From the NCBI GenBank assembly GCA_002422605.1, contig DISW01000016.1:1-64000 (forward strand): a DNA stretch of 64,000 nucleotides, in the 5' to 3' direction. Source of the DNA: Bacteriovoracaceae bacterium UBA6200 (GTDB lineage Bacteria > Bdellovibrionota > Bacteriovoracia > Bacteriovoracales > Bacteriovoracaceae). Shown here in pieces: positions 42,985 to 51,491 of the stretch (positions are counted from its first letter, which is position 1; each line of letters begins with the position of its first letter). The translations under genes and the position numbers were made by a program. Below the pieces are notes generated by a model. The model had not been told where the DNA came from and searched no databases. It was given only the letters and a program-made list of their open reading frames with translations.

Positions 42985-44510
42985 TGAAAAACTGGTTATT
43001 CCCTCTATGGGTTATCATGGACGCTTTGATATTTGTGGCCGCAATCTCACTATGGATCACGGCACCTGAGTTTACGACACTGAATATAGGAATTACAGTT
43101 TTTGCGTTTGCTCTGGGGTTTTTATTAATGTTCGTGCGTTTTAATGAGATTAAGGTCTTTGTTCGAAGCCGGTATTTTGAAAAAATCATATACCACGGAA
43201 TCAACGTCATCCTGGTCGTTTCTATTCTGGGGCTTATTAATTATCTCGGAAATAAAAATTATAAAGACTTTGATATCACCAAAGAAAATCGTAACAGCCT
43301 GACGGATCAGACAAAGAAAGTTCTGGAAATGGTTAAAGAGCCGCTTAAAATGACGGTTTACGCCAGAAGGGAAGAATGGGCCCCGATGTTAAACCTTCTC
43401 AAACTTTATGAAGGCCAAAACAAAAAAGTTGAAATTTCGGCGATTGATACTGACCTTCGTCCCGATTTGGTAAAAGCAAAAGGTATTCTTCAAAATGGAA
43501 CGGTTATTATTGATTATAAAGAGAAGGAAACGTCTTTCCCTTTAATTGATGAGCTTTCAGTGACCAATGCTCTTTTGAAATCCTTACGTGATGATAAAAT
43601 TGTTCTTTATATGATTACCGGGCACCAGGAATTGAGTTGCCTGGAAAACTCAATGGAAGGAATTGCAATCCTCTGCCAGAAACTTCGAGATCAAAACTAT
43701 GAAGTAAGAGAGTTAGACCTTACTAAAGTGATGAAAATTCCTTCTGATGCAACAGGGGTTTTTGTCCTGGGTCCGGCCTCAGGTTTTTTAAAGCAAGAGG
43801 TTGACCTCATCGAAGAGTATGTAAAAGATGGGGGAAGTTTTTTTCTGGCACTCGCTCCTGCCTTTAAATCTGAACTCTATGATAACTTAAATCGACTGGT
43901 GGAGCCTTACGGTCTAAAGCTTGGTAAAGATGTCGTGATTGATCGCCTTTCAACCATTCAAGGTGCCGAAGCAACTATTCCTATTGTGAGTACTTATGAA
44001 AATAATCATCCTATTACTCAGGGGTTCAGTCTCAGAACAGTTTTCCCTCTTAGTTCTTCAGTAAGTAAAATTGAAGGTAAGGATACTGCAGAGATTATTG
44101 CCTTTACTTCAGAGTTCCCGGGAAGCTGGGCGGAAACAAATCTAAAAGCTGTCACAGAGGGGAAAGCCGAGTTTGAAGAAAAGAGTGATGTTAAGGGACC
44201 GATTGGACTTCTAGGAGTCGCAGAAGGAACCGGCAAATCGGCTTCAAGAGTGGCCCTCCTAGGTTCAAGTTCATTTTTAATCAATGCCTACCAGACTCAG
44301 TCGGGGAATACGACTCTCTTTCTCAATACTGTTTCCTGGATGATTAACGACGAAGGAATTATTTCTTTCAATCGACCAGGAGTAGAAGAGTTTCCGGTCA
44401 TATTAAGTGCCCAGCACTTACAGCTTATTTTTGTCATTTCTATTTTAGTCGTTCCCATTGTCTTTTTTGGAGCCGCTATTTTTGTCTACAGAAGGCGCCG
44501 TTTCCTATGA
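42984..44510 (+). CDS. GldG-like ABC auxiliary protein
   Basis: A 508-residue membrane protein with two N-terminal transmembrane helices, a large periplasmic substrate-binding-like domain (about 90-470, including LIDELSVTNALLKSL, LYMITGHQE and IEEYVKDGGSFFLALAP) and a C-terminal transmembrane helix followed by YRRRRFL. This layout and the ABC_transp_aux-type sequence match GldG. It works with the ATPase and permease, and probably holds an extracellular or periplasmic partner. Confidence 0.9.
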   Translation: MKNWLFPLWVIMDALIFVAAISLWITAPEFTTLNIGITVFAFALGFLLMFVRFNEIKVFVRSRYFEKIIYHGINVILVVSILGLINYLGNKNYKDFDITKENRNSLTDQTKKVLEMVKEPLKMTVYARREEWAPMLNLLKLYEGQNKKVEISAIDTDLRPDLVKAKGILQNGTVIIDYKEKETSFPLIDELSVTNALLKSLRDDKIVLYMITGHQELSCLENSMEGIAILCQKLRDQNYEVRELDLTKVMKIPSDATGVFVLGPASGFLKQEVDLIEEYVKDGGSFFLALAPAFKSELYDNLNRLVEPYGLKLGKDVVIDRLSTIQGAEATIPIVSTYENNHPITQGFSLRTVFPLSSSVSKIEGKDTAEIIAFTSEFPGSWAETNLKAVTEGKAEFEEKSDVKGPIGLLGVAEGTGKSASRVALLGSSSFLINAYQTQSGNTTLFLNTVSWMINDEGIISFNRPGVEEFPVILSAQHLQLIFVISILVVPIVFFGAAIFVYRRRRFL

Positions 44511-45814
44511 AGAAAAACTTATCTCTCTTTGGTTTGGTGCTGCTTCTTTTAGGGGTCACTTATTTCTTCCAGGAAATACGCAGTGAAAAGGAATATGTTG
44601 CTCAGGAACAGAAGGCCCGCTTGCTTCAGGACGATCTGGTTCATTTAAAGCTTCCTGCGGCTGAGGCGGTTAAAAAAGACGGCAACTGGTGGGAAGGGGA
44701 TCTTTTATTATCCCATAATACTTTTAAGCAGATTGAAAAAAAGTTACAGGAAATTAAAAAAATTAAAACAATTGAAGGTGATTGGAAGAATTTCTTTTCT
44801 CATCCCTTTGTCTTTGAAGTTAATAATGAAAAGTGGACGATTGGAGACATGTCTCTGGATAAGGAAGCTTTTTATATTGCAAAAGGTGATAAGATTTATC
44901 TCGCCGTCATTGAAGGTCCTAGCCATCAGTTGACTCATGATGCTTCAGAGATTGAAGCTTCTAAACTTAATGATCTGGTCTCATTTCTTTCCCGGTCTTT
45001 AAATGATCTCAAAGAAACTCAGCTCTTTCGCTTCTATCCTAATCTTCCCATGGAAAGAGTGGTGGTGGATGTAGAGGGAAGCTTGCCTTTTGAACTTAAT
45101 TTCAAAGAAGGCACGACTGAACCTCCTCCCGTTCCAGGCATTGACGTGCATCATGATCTCGCTAATAAGTTTGTCTCCCTCCTGACTCAAGTTAATGTCA
45201 AGAGCGAGATTCCTTACTCTGAGAAGTTAAAATTCAAAAAACTGGCAGAAGTAAAACTTTTGAAAGATGACCAAACGGTTACGTGGGAACTGTTTTTAAA
45301 AGATAGTAAATCGGCCGATGCTTATATCCTCGACAGTGATAAAAAACGGGCCTACTTGATGGTAGGAGGAACCCTTAAGGTATTTTTTATCCAAGTTCAG
45401 GACTATTGGGACAAGAAAGTCATTCCTCCTGAAGCTTTTGTTGATTTCTCAAAAACTAATGCAACTTTCATTCAAGGTTCCAAAGAAGCTGTGGTGACGA
45501 TTATTAACCGTCAGCCATTAGGCTTTGAGGTTAAAGGTTATAAGGTTGATCAGGCGAAAATGGAGTTTTTGCTTCAATTCATTTTCAATCTCGATTCCAA
45601 GGATCAGGCCGAAAGAGTTTCCCAATTGTCTAAATCGGAACGCCAACAGATTCTCAGCGAAGAGCATCTTAGGATTGAGATTTTAGGACAAGAACTGCTT
45701 CTGTGGAGAAAAGCCGAGGAGTTGATAGTGGTTAATCTTACTCAGGGATTTAAGGCCCATTTCAATTTAGTTGATGAGAATTTCAACGGTAAATTTGAAG
45801 ATGTGCTAAAATAG
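44507..45814 (+). CDS. DUF4340 membrane-anchored protein
   Basis: A 435-residue protein with one N-terminal transmembrane helix (SLFGLVLLLLGVTYFF) and a long beta-rich periplasmic region. DUF4340 proteins commonly accompany GldG-type ABC auxiliary genes, and the tight position here, overlapping by four bases, agrees. Their biochemical role is not known; repeated beta modules such as KWTIGDMSLDKEAFYIAKGDKIYLAV suggest protein binding. It completes the ABC operon. Confidence 0.85.
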   Translation: MKKNLSLFGLVLLLLGVTYFFQEIRSEKEYVAQEQKARLLQDDLVHLKLPAAEAVKKDGNWWEGDLLLSHNTFKQIEKKLQEIKKIKTIEGDWKNFFSHPFVFEVNNEKWTIGDMSLDKEAFYIAKGDKIYLAVIEGPSHQLTHDASEIEASKLNDLVSFLSRSLNDLKETQLFRFYPNLPMERVVVDVEGSLPFELNFKEGTTEPPPVPGIDVHHDLANKFVSLLTQVNVKSEIPYSEKLKFKKLAEVKLLKDDQTVTWELFLKDSKSADAYILDSDKKRAYLMVGGTLKVFFIQVQDYWDKKVIPPEAFVDFSKTNATFIQGSKEAVVTIINRQPLGFEVKGYKVDQAKMEFLLQFIFNLDSKDQAERVSQLSKSERQQILSEEHLRIEILGQELLLWRKAEELIVVNLTQGFKAHFNLVDENFNGKFEDVLK

Positions 45815-45820
45815 AAGGGC

Positions 45821-46471
45821 ATGAATTCACTTTATAAATTATTAGAAACTTACCTTTTAGTGCTGGTCCATCCTTTCAGGATTCACCAGCAATTTCGTTA
45901 TAATGTGGCCCTTCCTCATCATGACGGGCAGTTTTATAAACCACTGACTCTGGCGGAGTCGATTGGGATTTCCTGGGTTTTTGCCATCATCCGGGGTCTG
46001 GGAAAAATTATTATCCTGAATTTTTTCCTGCAAACCTTTCTCTCCATGCAGAGTGAGAATTTTCCTTTCCTTCAGGAGTTTCTTCAGAGTTCAAGCTCGT
46101 CCACTTATTATTTTTTATTATTCTCTGCGGCCTTGGATATTATCTTTTTCCCGATCGCAACCATTGTCCTGACTGAAGTTTGGGCTTGGTTAATTAAAAA
46201 ATATGCGGAATGGCTGAATCCTGAACTTCCGGCCGAAGAAATCGCAGACCAGATTACAACTCACGCTCTTTCGTCACATATTTTTAATATCATTCCTTTC
46301 ATCGGAGATGTTCTTCAATCTCTGAGCTACTTTTTCCTTCTCTATGCTGGCCTTCGTTCCAATCTTGGGGCCTCAAGGTCTCTCGCCTGGGTTATCCTCC
46401 TGACTCCTACAGTGTTTCTCTTGATGCTCCTGAGTATGTTATTTGTTGGGTTTTTTTATTTAGTGAGCTAA
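45821..46471 (+). CDS. polytopic membrane protein, Yip1-like
   Basis: A 216-residue inner-membrane protein with about four to five hydrophobic segments between residues 45 and 215. The soluble N-terminus carries HPFRIHQQF and PHHDGQFYKPLTLAESIGISW, reminiscent of Yip1-domain proteins. No function is assigned. It starts seven bases after the DUF4340 gene and probably belongs to the same transcript, so it may assist the transporter. Confidence 0.65.
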   Translation: MNSLYKLLETYLLVLVHPFRIHQQFRYNVALPHHDGQFYKPLTLAESIGISWVFAIIRGLGKIIILNFFLQTFLSMQSENFPFLQEFLQSSSSSTYYFLLFSAALDIIFFPIATIVLTEVWAWLIKKYAEWLNPELPAEEIADQITTHALSSHIFNIIPFIGDVLQSLSYFFLLYAGLRSNLGASRSLAWVILLTPTVFLLMLLSMLFVGFFYLVS

Positions 46472-46612
46472 ATCTTTCTGCCTGATTGAACAAATATTTT
46501 CTTACGGCCATGCAAAATCAAACCGTTGAAAAGCCTGGGTTTATTGTCATTTTTCGTCATATTTGAAAGTATGCAGAGCACACACCAAGTTATGAATGTT
46601 CGAGGAGACCGG

Positions 46613-47236
46613 ATGACGCACCAGTATTTTCATGGATCGATTGAAGTTGTTTGCGGGCCTATGTTTTCAGGCAAAACCGAGGAACTGATTCGTCGTGTGA
46701 AAAGGGCCCAAATCGCTAAGCAGCGAGTTCAAATTTTTAAGCCTGCCATTGATGTTCGTTATGATAAAGAAGATGTAGTTTCTCATTCTTCTCAATCCAT
46801 TAAATCTGAACCAGTTGAAAATGCTGTTGAGATTTTGATCCGTCTTAAGGATTCCACACGTGTGGTGGCGATTGATGAAGTTCAGTTTTTTGATGAAGGT
46901 ATTATTACAGTTGTGAGTAAACTCGCGGCCCGTGGTTACAGAGTGATCTGCGCTGGTCTTGATTTGGATTACCGCGCTCAGCCTTTTGGGCCAATGGGTA
47001 CTTTATTGGCCCTCGCCGATGAAGTCGTAAAGATCCATGCTATCTGCACCATTTGTGGAGCACCCGCCACTCGTTCTCAACGTTTGTCTGCTTCTCAAGA
47101 CCAGGTTCTTTTGGGAGAAACTGACGCTTATGAGGCACGATGCCGCGGTCATTACCAGTGGGACGAAAATGAAGAGCAGGCCCTTCTGCCTCTTGATGCC
47201 GAAATTAAACCTCTCGCTTCTCAGCTCTCGAATTAA
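46613..47236 (+). CDS. tdk: thymidine kinase
   Basis: Phosphorylates thymidine for salvage. The type II enzyme features are complete: P-loop GPMFSGKT, the DEVQFFDE Walker B, the lasso-region zinc cysteines in ICTICGAPATRSQR and a C-terminal Cys in YEARCRGHY. At 207 residues it is of normal length. The open frame continues upstream to 46526, but GAGGAG five bases before ATG at 46613 decides the start. It begins a nucleotide-salvage cluster with the uracil and hypoxanthine phosphoribosyltransferase genes. Confidence 0.95.
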   Translation: MTHQYFHGSIEVVCGPMFSGKTEELIRRVKRAQIAKQRVQIFKPAIDVRYDKEDVVSHSSQSIKSEPVENAVEILIRLKDSTRVVAIDEVQFFDEGIITVVSKLAARGYRVICAGLDLDYRAQPFGPMGTLLALADEVVKIHAICTICGAPATRSQRLSASQDQVLLGETDAYEARCRGHYQWDENEEQALLPLDAEIKPLASQLSN

Positions 47237-47247
47237 GAGACTTTTTT

Positions 47248-47285
47248 AAAAAGGTCATGCTATCCTTTTTTCTCAGAAGGATAGC
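47248..47285 (+). promoter_or_regulatory. mutually exclusive hairpins covering the ribosome site of the next gene
   Basis: GCTATCCTT at 47259-47267 pairs perfectly with AAGGATAGC at 47277-47285 and hides the whole Shine-Dalgarno AAGGA. A competing stem, AAAAAGG at 47248-47254 with CCTTTTT at 47264-47270, uses part of the same left arm and would free the ribosome site. The start codon is at 47288. This is the form of a translational on/off switch. Confidence 0.5.
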
Positions 47286-47287
47286 TC

Positions 47288-48106
47288 ATGGCCATGGATT
47301 CTCAGCACCAAAAACTAATTTCTCATAATCAATATATGACCCACCGTTATGGGGAGAAGGTTCACATCCTTTCTTCTCCAATGATGCTTTCCCTTTTGGC
47401 CAAATTAGGATCTCCTCAAACTTTTCAGCCACAAATTAATGAACTGGTAAGTCTTCTTTACTCTCATTTGATGGATGAGGTGGCAGACTCCCTTTTCCCT
47501 CGTACGACGGTAAAAATGGAAACCAGAATGTCTTTGGCCCATCCAGAGGCCAGTTATGAAGGTGAGGTGATTAATCCCTCTGTTCCAGTGGTGACGGTAG
47601 ATCTGGCCCGTGCTGGAACTCTTCCTTCTCAGATTTGCTATCATAAACTGAACTACCTCATGAATCCGGAAGTCGTGAGACAGGATCATTTTTATATCGC
47701 TCGTGAGTGCGATGAATCAGGTAAGGTTATTGGGGCCAATATCTCAGGATCAAAAATCGGAGGAGGAGTGGACGGTTCCATCGTTCTCTTTCCGGATCCA
47801 ATGGGGGCCACAGGAAGTACGATCGTAGAAGTATATAATCATTATAAAAAAAATGTCGGTGGAAAGCCTTTAATCATGGCCGCGATACATTTAATCGTGA
47901 CTCCGGAGTACCTGAGAAAAGTTACCCATGAGTGTCCTGATTTGCATGTTTTCTCCTTAAGACTTGATCGCGGGCTTTCACCGGAAAAAATTCTTGAATC
48001 AGTACCAGGAACATATTGGGATCAGGAAAAAGGTCTCAACCCTCATCAATACATCGTACCGGGAGCGGGCGGTCTTGGTGAGATCATGAATAATTCATAT
48101 TGCTAA
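47288..48106 (+). CDS. uracil phosphoribosyltransferase-like protein, divergent
   Basis: A type I phosphoribosyltransferase with PRPP loop FPDPMGATGST, which corresponds to the uracil-PRTase form of the motif, and a late GAGGLGEIMN that resembles the uracil-binding end of Upp. At 272 residues it is about 60 longer than Upp and many other positions are unusual, so the base specificity is not certain. Between thymidine kinase and hypoxanthine PRTase genes, pyrimidine salvage is the likely role. Its ribosome site lies in a hairpin. Confidence 0.75.
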   Translation: MAMDSQHQKLISHNQYMTHRYGEKVHILSSPMMLSLLAKLGSPQTFQPQINELVSLLYSHLMDEVADSLFPRTTVKMETRMSLAHPEASYEGEVINPSVPVVTVDLARAGTLPSQICYHKLNYLMNPEVVRQDHFYIARECDESGKVIGANISGSKIGGGVDGSIVLFPDPMGATGSTIVEVYNHYKKNVGGKPLIMAAIHLIVTPEYLRKVTHECPDLHVFSLRLDRGLSPEKILESVPGTYWDQEKGLNPHQYIVPGAGGLGEIMNNSYC

Positions 48107-48122
48107 TACCCATGGAGGGAAA

Positions 48123-48653
48123 ATGGAACTTTATACGCCTGAGGCACTTATCTCTGAAGACGAGATTGCTCTAAGAATCGCGGCCCTTGGTTCGGCCATC
48201 ACTAAAGACTTTGAAGGTGAGAGCCTGGTGGTTATCTGCGTTCTAAAAGGTGCTTTCATCTTTTGCTCGGACCTGATTAAAAAAATCAATCTCCCGCTTT
48301 CTTTGGAATTTATTTCATTATCCAGCTATGGGGACTCAACTCATAGTTCCGGCAACGTTCGACTGGATATGGACATTACCGCCAATATCGAAGGAAAAAA
48401 CGTTCTTATCATTGAAGATATCGTTGATTCCGGACTTACTATTAAAACCCTGGTTGAGATGCTTTCTGTTCGAAAACCAAAGACCGTGAAGCTTGCCTCT
48501 CTTCTTTTTAAACCTTCTAAGCTTCAGCATAAAGTTCAAATCGATTATCTTGGTTTTGAAATTGAAGACAAATTTGTCATTGGCTACGGGCTTGATTATG
48601 CCGGCCGCTATCGTGAACTGCCGTACATAGGAATTTTAAATGCAGGTAACTAA
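48123..48653 (+). CDS. hpt: hypoxanthine phosphoribosyltransferase
   Basis: Purine salvage: converts hypoxanthine or guanine plus PRPP to the nucleotide. Motifs in order are CVLKGAFIFCSDL, the PRPP loop VLIIEDIVDSGLT and the base-recognition DKFVIGYGLDYAGRYRELP. The length of 176 residues is normal. GGAGGGAAA precedes the ATG. The 3' end overlaps the GHMP kinase gene by 14 bases. Confidence 0.95.
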   Translation: MELYTPEALISEDEIALRIAALGSAITKDFEGESLVVICVLKGAFIFCSDLIKKINLPLSLEFISLSSYGDSTHSSGNVRLDMDITANIEGKNVLIIEDIVDSGLTIKTLVEMLSVRKPKTVKLASLLFKPSKLQHKVQIDYLGFEIEDKFVIGYGLDYAGRYRELPYIGILNAGN

Positions 48654-49653
48654 TACTGGAAGCGTGAGAGTTGATCTGGTTGGAGGAACTCTTGATATTG
48701 AACCAATCAATCTTATTATTAAGAATGTCATCACCCTCAATGTAGCGACTGGTTTAAAAGCTTCTGTCAGCCTCAGTAAAACTTCTTTTGATGGCGTAGA
48801 AATCCATTCCGCCGATTACAACAAGAGTTATAAATATACTTCCAATGAGTTGACTGAGGACCGTGTGGTTTACTCTCAGGACTTTGCTGAAATGACTTTC
48901 ATTCTTCAGATCCTGCGTCTCTTTAATATCAATTCTCACGTAAAGCTTGAGCTCTCTTCCGGAGCTCCTGCCGGCTCAGGTCTTGGTGGCTCTTCGGCGA
49001 TGGGTGTTACTCTCTATCGTGCTCTTTGTAATTTTACCGGCCACAACTATGACCGCCATACTGCTGTGATGAGAGTTAAGGCCGTTGAAAGCCGAATTCT
49101 TAATCAGGGGATAGCTGGTTATCAGGATTATTTTCCCGCCTTAACGGGCGGAGTTCTTGCTATCAAAGGCATTGAAGGGGAAATCAAGGTCGAACAACTT
49201 TATTCGGATGAATTAAAGGAAGTTCTGGAAGGCCACCTGACTCTTATTTCTTCCGGCCAGTCTCGGGCCTCTGGAATTAATAACTGGGAAGTTTATAAAG
49301 GCTTCTTCGACAAGAAACCAGAAGTCGTAGAAGGTCTGACCCGCATCGCAGACATTTCCTATCAAACCTATACTGCTCTTAAGACGAAACAGTGGGATAA
49401 AATGTTATCCCTTATTGCCCGCGAAGGGGAAGAAAGGGAAAAACTTTTTCCGGGAATTACGACAGATAAAATTCGTCAGTTTACTAGTGAGCTGAAAAAA
49501 GACGGAAATGTGATAGGATTAAAGATGTGTGGAGCAGGAGGAGGCGGATGCTTCATTCTGGTTCATAAAGGACTTGATCCAAAAGTTATTAAAGAAAAGG
49601 TCCTGGCCCATAATATGCAGATTCTACCGTTTAAAGTGGAATCTCCCCTTTAA
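48640..49653 (+). CDS. GHMP-family small-molecule kinase
   Basis: An ATP-dependent kinase of the galactokinase/homoserine/mevalonate/heptose-phosphate family. It has the N-terminal SVRVDLVGGTLDIEP, the ATP-binding GAPAGSGLGGSSAMG and the C-terminal GAGGGGCFILV motif. The sugar-kinase-like N-terminus resembles that of heptose-7-phosphate kinases (HddA) and fucokinases more than mevalonate kinase, so a sugar phosphate substrate is possible; this is weak. It overlaps hpt by 14 bases and starts with its own ATG, AATGCAGG context, without a strong ribosome site. Confidence 0.8.
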   Translation: MQVTNTGSVRVDLVGGTLDIEPINLIIKNVITLNVATGLKASVSLSKTSFDGVEIHSADYNKSYKYTSNELTEDRVVYSQDFAEMTFILQILRLFNINSHVKLELSSGAPAGSGLGGSSAMGVTLYRALCNFTGHNYDRHTAVMRVKAVESRILNQGIAGYQDYFPALTGGVLAIKGIEGEIKVEQLYSDELKEVLEGHLTLISSGQSRASGINNWEVYKGFFDKKPEVVEGLTRIADISYQTYTALKTKQWDKMLSLIAREGEEREKLFPGITTDKIRQFTSELKKDGNVIGLKMCGAGGGGCFILVHKGLDPKVIKEKVLAHNMQILPFKVESPL

Positions 49654-49666
49654 GGAAGGAAGTTTT

Positions 49667-50632
49667 TTGATCTCATCATACAAAAACGTTGCTGGTTTAA
49701 GTTTAGGAGGAGGAAGGAAAGAGAATTTTTTCCTGTCTCTCCTTGAGTATTATCCAGAGAAAAAACGATGGTTTCTGAAATCTCTTCATCAGGTCAAGGA
49801 TGAAGAGATCAGAGACCGTGATGAAATCATCACGACCTGGATTGAGACCTACGGATTAAAGAAGTTGGTTGTCGACTTTCCCCTAAGTCGCCCTCCCTGC
49901 GAGGGCTCCTGTCTTCCCAGCTGTACTGGTGCTAAATCCTGTCCTCGTCTCAATGTCACCCAGGTGAGGGAAGAAATGGAAGAACTCCTGGAAGAGGATG
50001 CTGAATTCCAGAGAACTAACCCTAAAAAGTATGAACAAGAACGTGTCTCTTCTCTTGAAATTGATTATTCCAAAAATCTTTTAAAGAAAAATACCGACGA
50101 GCACATGCTCTCCCGTTCTTTTAAGCGCAAACTCCGTAAAGGCTTCACTCCTTACTGGCACCGGCCCATTGATTTTTGGGTCTGGAAAAATTACTACGAT
50201 CAATTGCTGGAAGTTTTTAAGATTTCCTATGAATCCTTCGGCAATGTTTCCTACATGCTCCTGGCACGGCTGAATTATCTTCTTCGTCATTTCCCGAAGG
50301 ATCTGACGATGTATGAATCTAATATTCATATCTGTTTATTAGAGCTTTATCGCGCCCGGGTAGTGAGTAAATCACTACTACTTCAGTTGTTTGATCTTGA
50401 TCTCGCTAGCTCCGCCCGCGAACAGATTATTATGAACATTGAAGAGCATATGCAGATCTTTATTTACGAAAATGATCTGGATACCATCATCAAAAATGTT
50501 CAGGCCTTCGATTCATTTATTTTGTCAGTGGTTGGACAAAGGATGCTGATGAACGGCTTAAGAGACATTCCCGCCTGGATTAATTCCGATAACGGGAATT
50601 TCATTGTGCCTACCTTTCATGTTCAGGGATGA
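49667..50632 (+). CDS. hypothetical protein with RNase H-like N-terminus and Cys cluster
   Basis: No confident family. The start is TTG at 49667, four bases after GGAAG, because the longer frame runs deep into the GHMP kinase gene. The 321-residue product opens with a strand pattern (NVAGLSLGGG, then KKLVVDFPLSRPPC) like DUF429 RNase H-fold proteins, although the first catalytic Asp position reads Ser. A compact cysteine group C-x3-C-x3-C-x5-C near residue 85 may bind metal. The rest is helical. It is probably co-transcribed with the kinase. Its last 23 bases overlap the convergent gene. Confidence 0.6.
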   Translation: MISSYKNVAGLSLGGGRKENFFLSLLEYYPEKKRWFLKSLHQVKDEEIRDRDEIITTWIETYGLKKLVVDFPLSRPPCEGSCLPSCTGAKSCPRLNVTQVREEMEELLEEDAEFQRTNPKKYEQERVSSLEIDYSKNLLKKNTDEHMLSRSFKRKLRKGFTPYWHRPIDFWVWKNYYDQLLEVFKISYESFGNVSYMLLARLNYLLRHFPKDLTMYESNIHICLLELYRARVVSKSLLLQLFDLDLASSAREQIIMNIEEHMQIFIYENDLDTIIKNVQAFDSFILSVVGQRMLMNGLRDIPAWINSDNGNFIVPTFHVQG

Positions 50633-51116
50633 CATCAGTCGTCTCATACTTTAAAAGCTTCACGCCAAAATAAAGATAGAGATAAATGAAAATGGTGAGG
50701 ATGTTGTAGATGAACCACATCACACCTAAGTCGGCCTGATCGATCAGAAATGAAAGAGAGAAAACACTTCCGGTCAGAGTATAAAAAAGAATATAACCCT
50801 GGGCCCAGAGTTTCTTTCTGAGATAGAAGAAATAGAAGAAGATATTGTTGATCAAAATAAGAAATAAAAAGAAGTAGAACGTATTATCCAGGAAACCTTT
50901 CATCTCCATGATGGTGTCTCGTGAGAAGTTCTCCAGAACATAGCCGTTCTTTCTGACCATTTCATGGACCAGTGTGGTTGAGAGGTCTTTTTTAAGCCAA
51001 TACAGCCTGAGATAAGCGGAATTCAATAGATCCATTACTAACAGCAGAATAACGGCACCTATAACAAAAGGCTTGCTCCCGAGCTTCAGGTAATGCTTCT
51101 TTAATTTTTCCATCAT
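50610..51116 (-). CDS. hypothetical four-span membrane protein
   Basis: Function not recognised. A 168-residue inner-membrane protein with hydrophobic segments at about 18-38, 75-95, 105-125 and 132-152, and charged loops. The first extracytoplasmic loop of about 40 residues (LKKDLSTTLVHEMVRKNGYVLENF) is the longest. The end overlaps the convergent TTG-start gene by 23 bases. It is a single gene with a 36-base gap to the DUF2203 gene. Confidence 0.7.
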   Translation of the reverse strand: MMEKLKKHYLKLGSKPFVIGAVILLLVMDLLNSAYLRLYWLKKDLSTTLVHEMVRKNGYVLENFSRDTIMEMKGFLDNTFYFFLFLILINNIFFYFFYLRKKLWAQGYILFYTLTGSVFSLSFLIDQADLGVMWFIYNILTIFIYLYLYFGVKLLKYETTDVIPEHER

Positions 51117-51152
51117 GGAAGAATTCTAACGTATGTTCTTAATTCTCACAAA

Positions 51153-51491
51153 TTAATGCATGAAAAGACGGTTGTCCGGATATTCCCAAAGGAAATGTCC
51201 TTCTTCACCTGGTATGCGTACTTTGCAAAGAGAGACCGGGATCGCCCCCAGACGTCTAACCTTATCGGACCAGCTTTGAAGGATGGTGTTGATTTTTTCC
51301 TGGATGGCTTCAGCTTTCGCAGAGTTGGATTTAAAAAAAGAAAGCTGGGAATTTAAAACATTTAATTCACGTTTGGTTTTAGCAGAAATATGCATGAGGA
51401 GAGGAACCAGTTCCAGGGCCTCTTCGTGGGTGAAGGTCTTGGTCTGGTTCAATGGATAAATAGTCCGGACGTTATCGAAACTGGTTTCCAT
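51153..51491 (-). CDS. DUF2203-like protein
   Basis: A 112-residue cytoplasmic protein of the DUF2203 type: FTHEEALELVPLL near the N-terminus, a helical hairpin in the middle, and VRRLGAIPVSLCKVRIPGEEGHFLWEYPDNRLFMH at the end (shown here as two short blocks VRRLGAIP and FLWEYPDNR). Function of the family is unknown; it is conserved widely in bacteria. It overlaps the upstream smpB stop by one base, so translation is coupled to SmpB. Confidence 0.75.
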   Translation of the reverse strand: METSFDNVRTIYPLNQTKTFTHEEALELVPLLMHISAKTKRELNVLNSQLSFFKSNSAKAEAIQEKINTILQSWSDKVRRLGAIPVSLCKVRIPGEEGHFLWEYPDNRLFMH

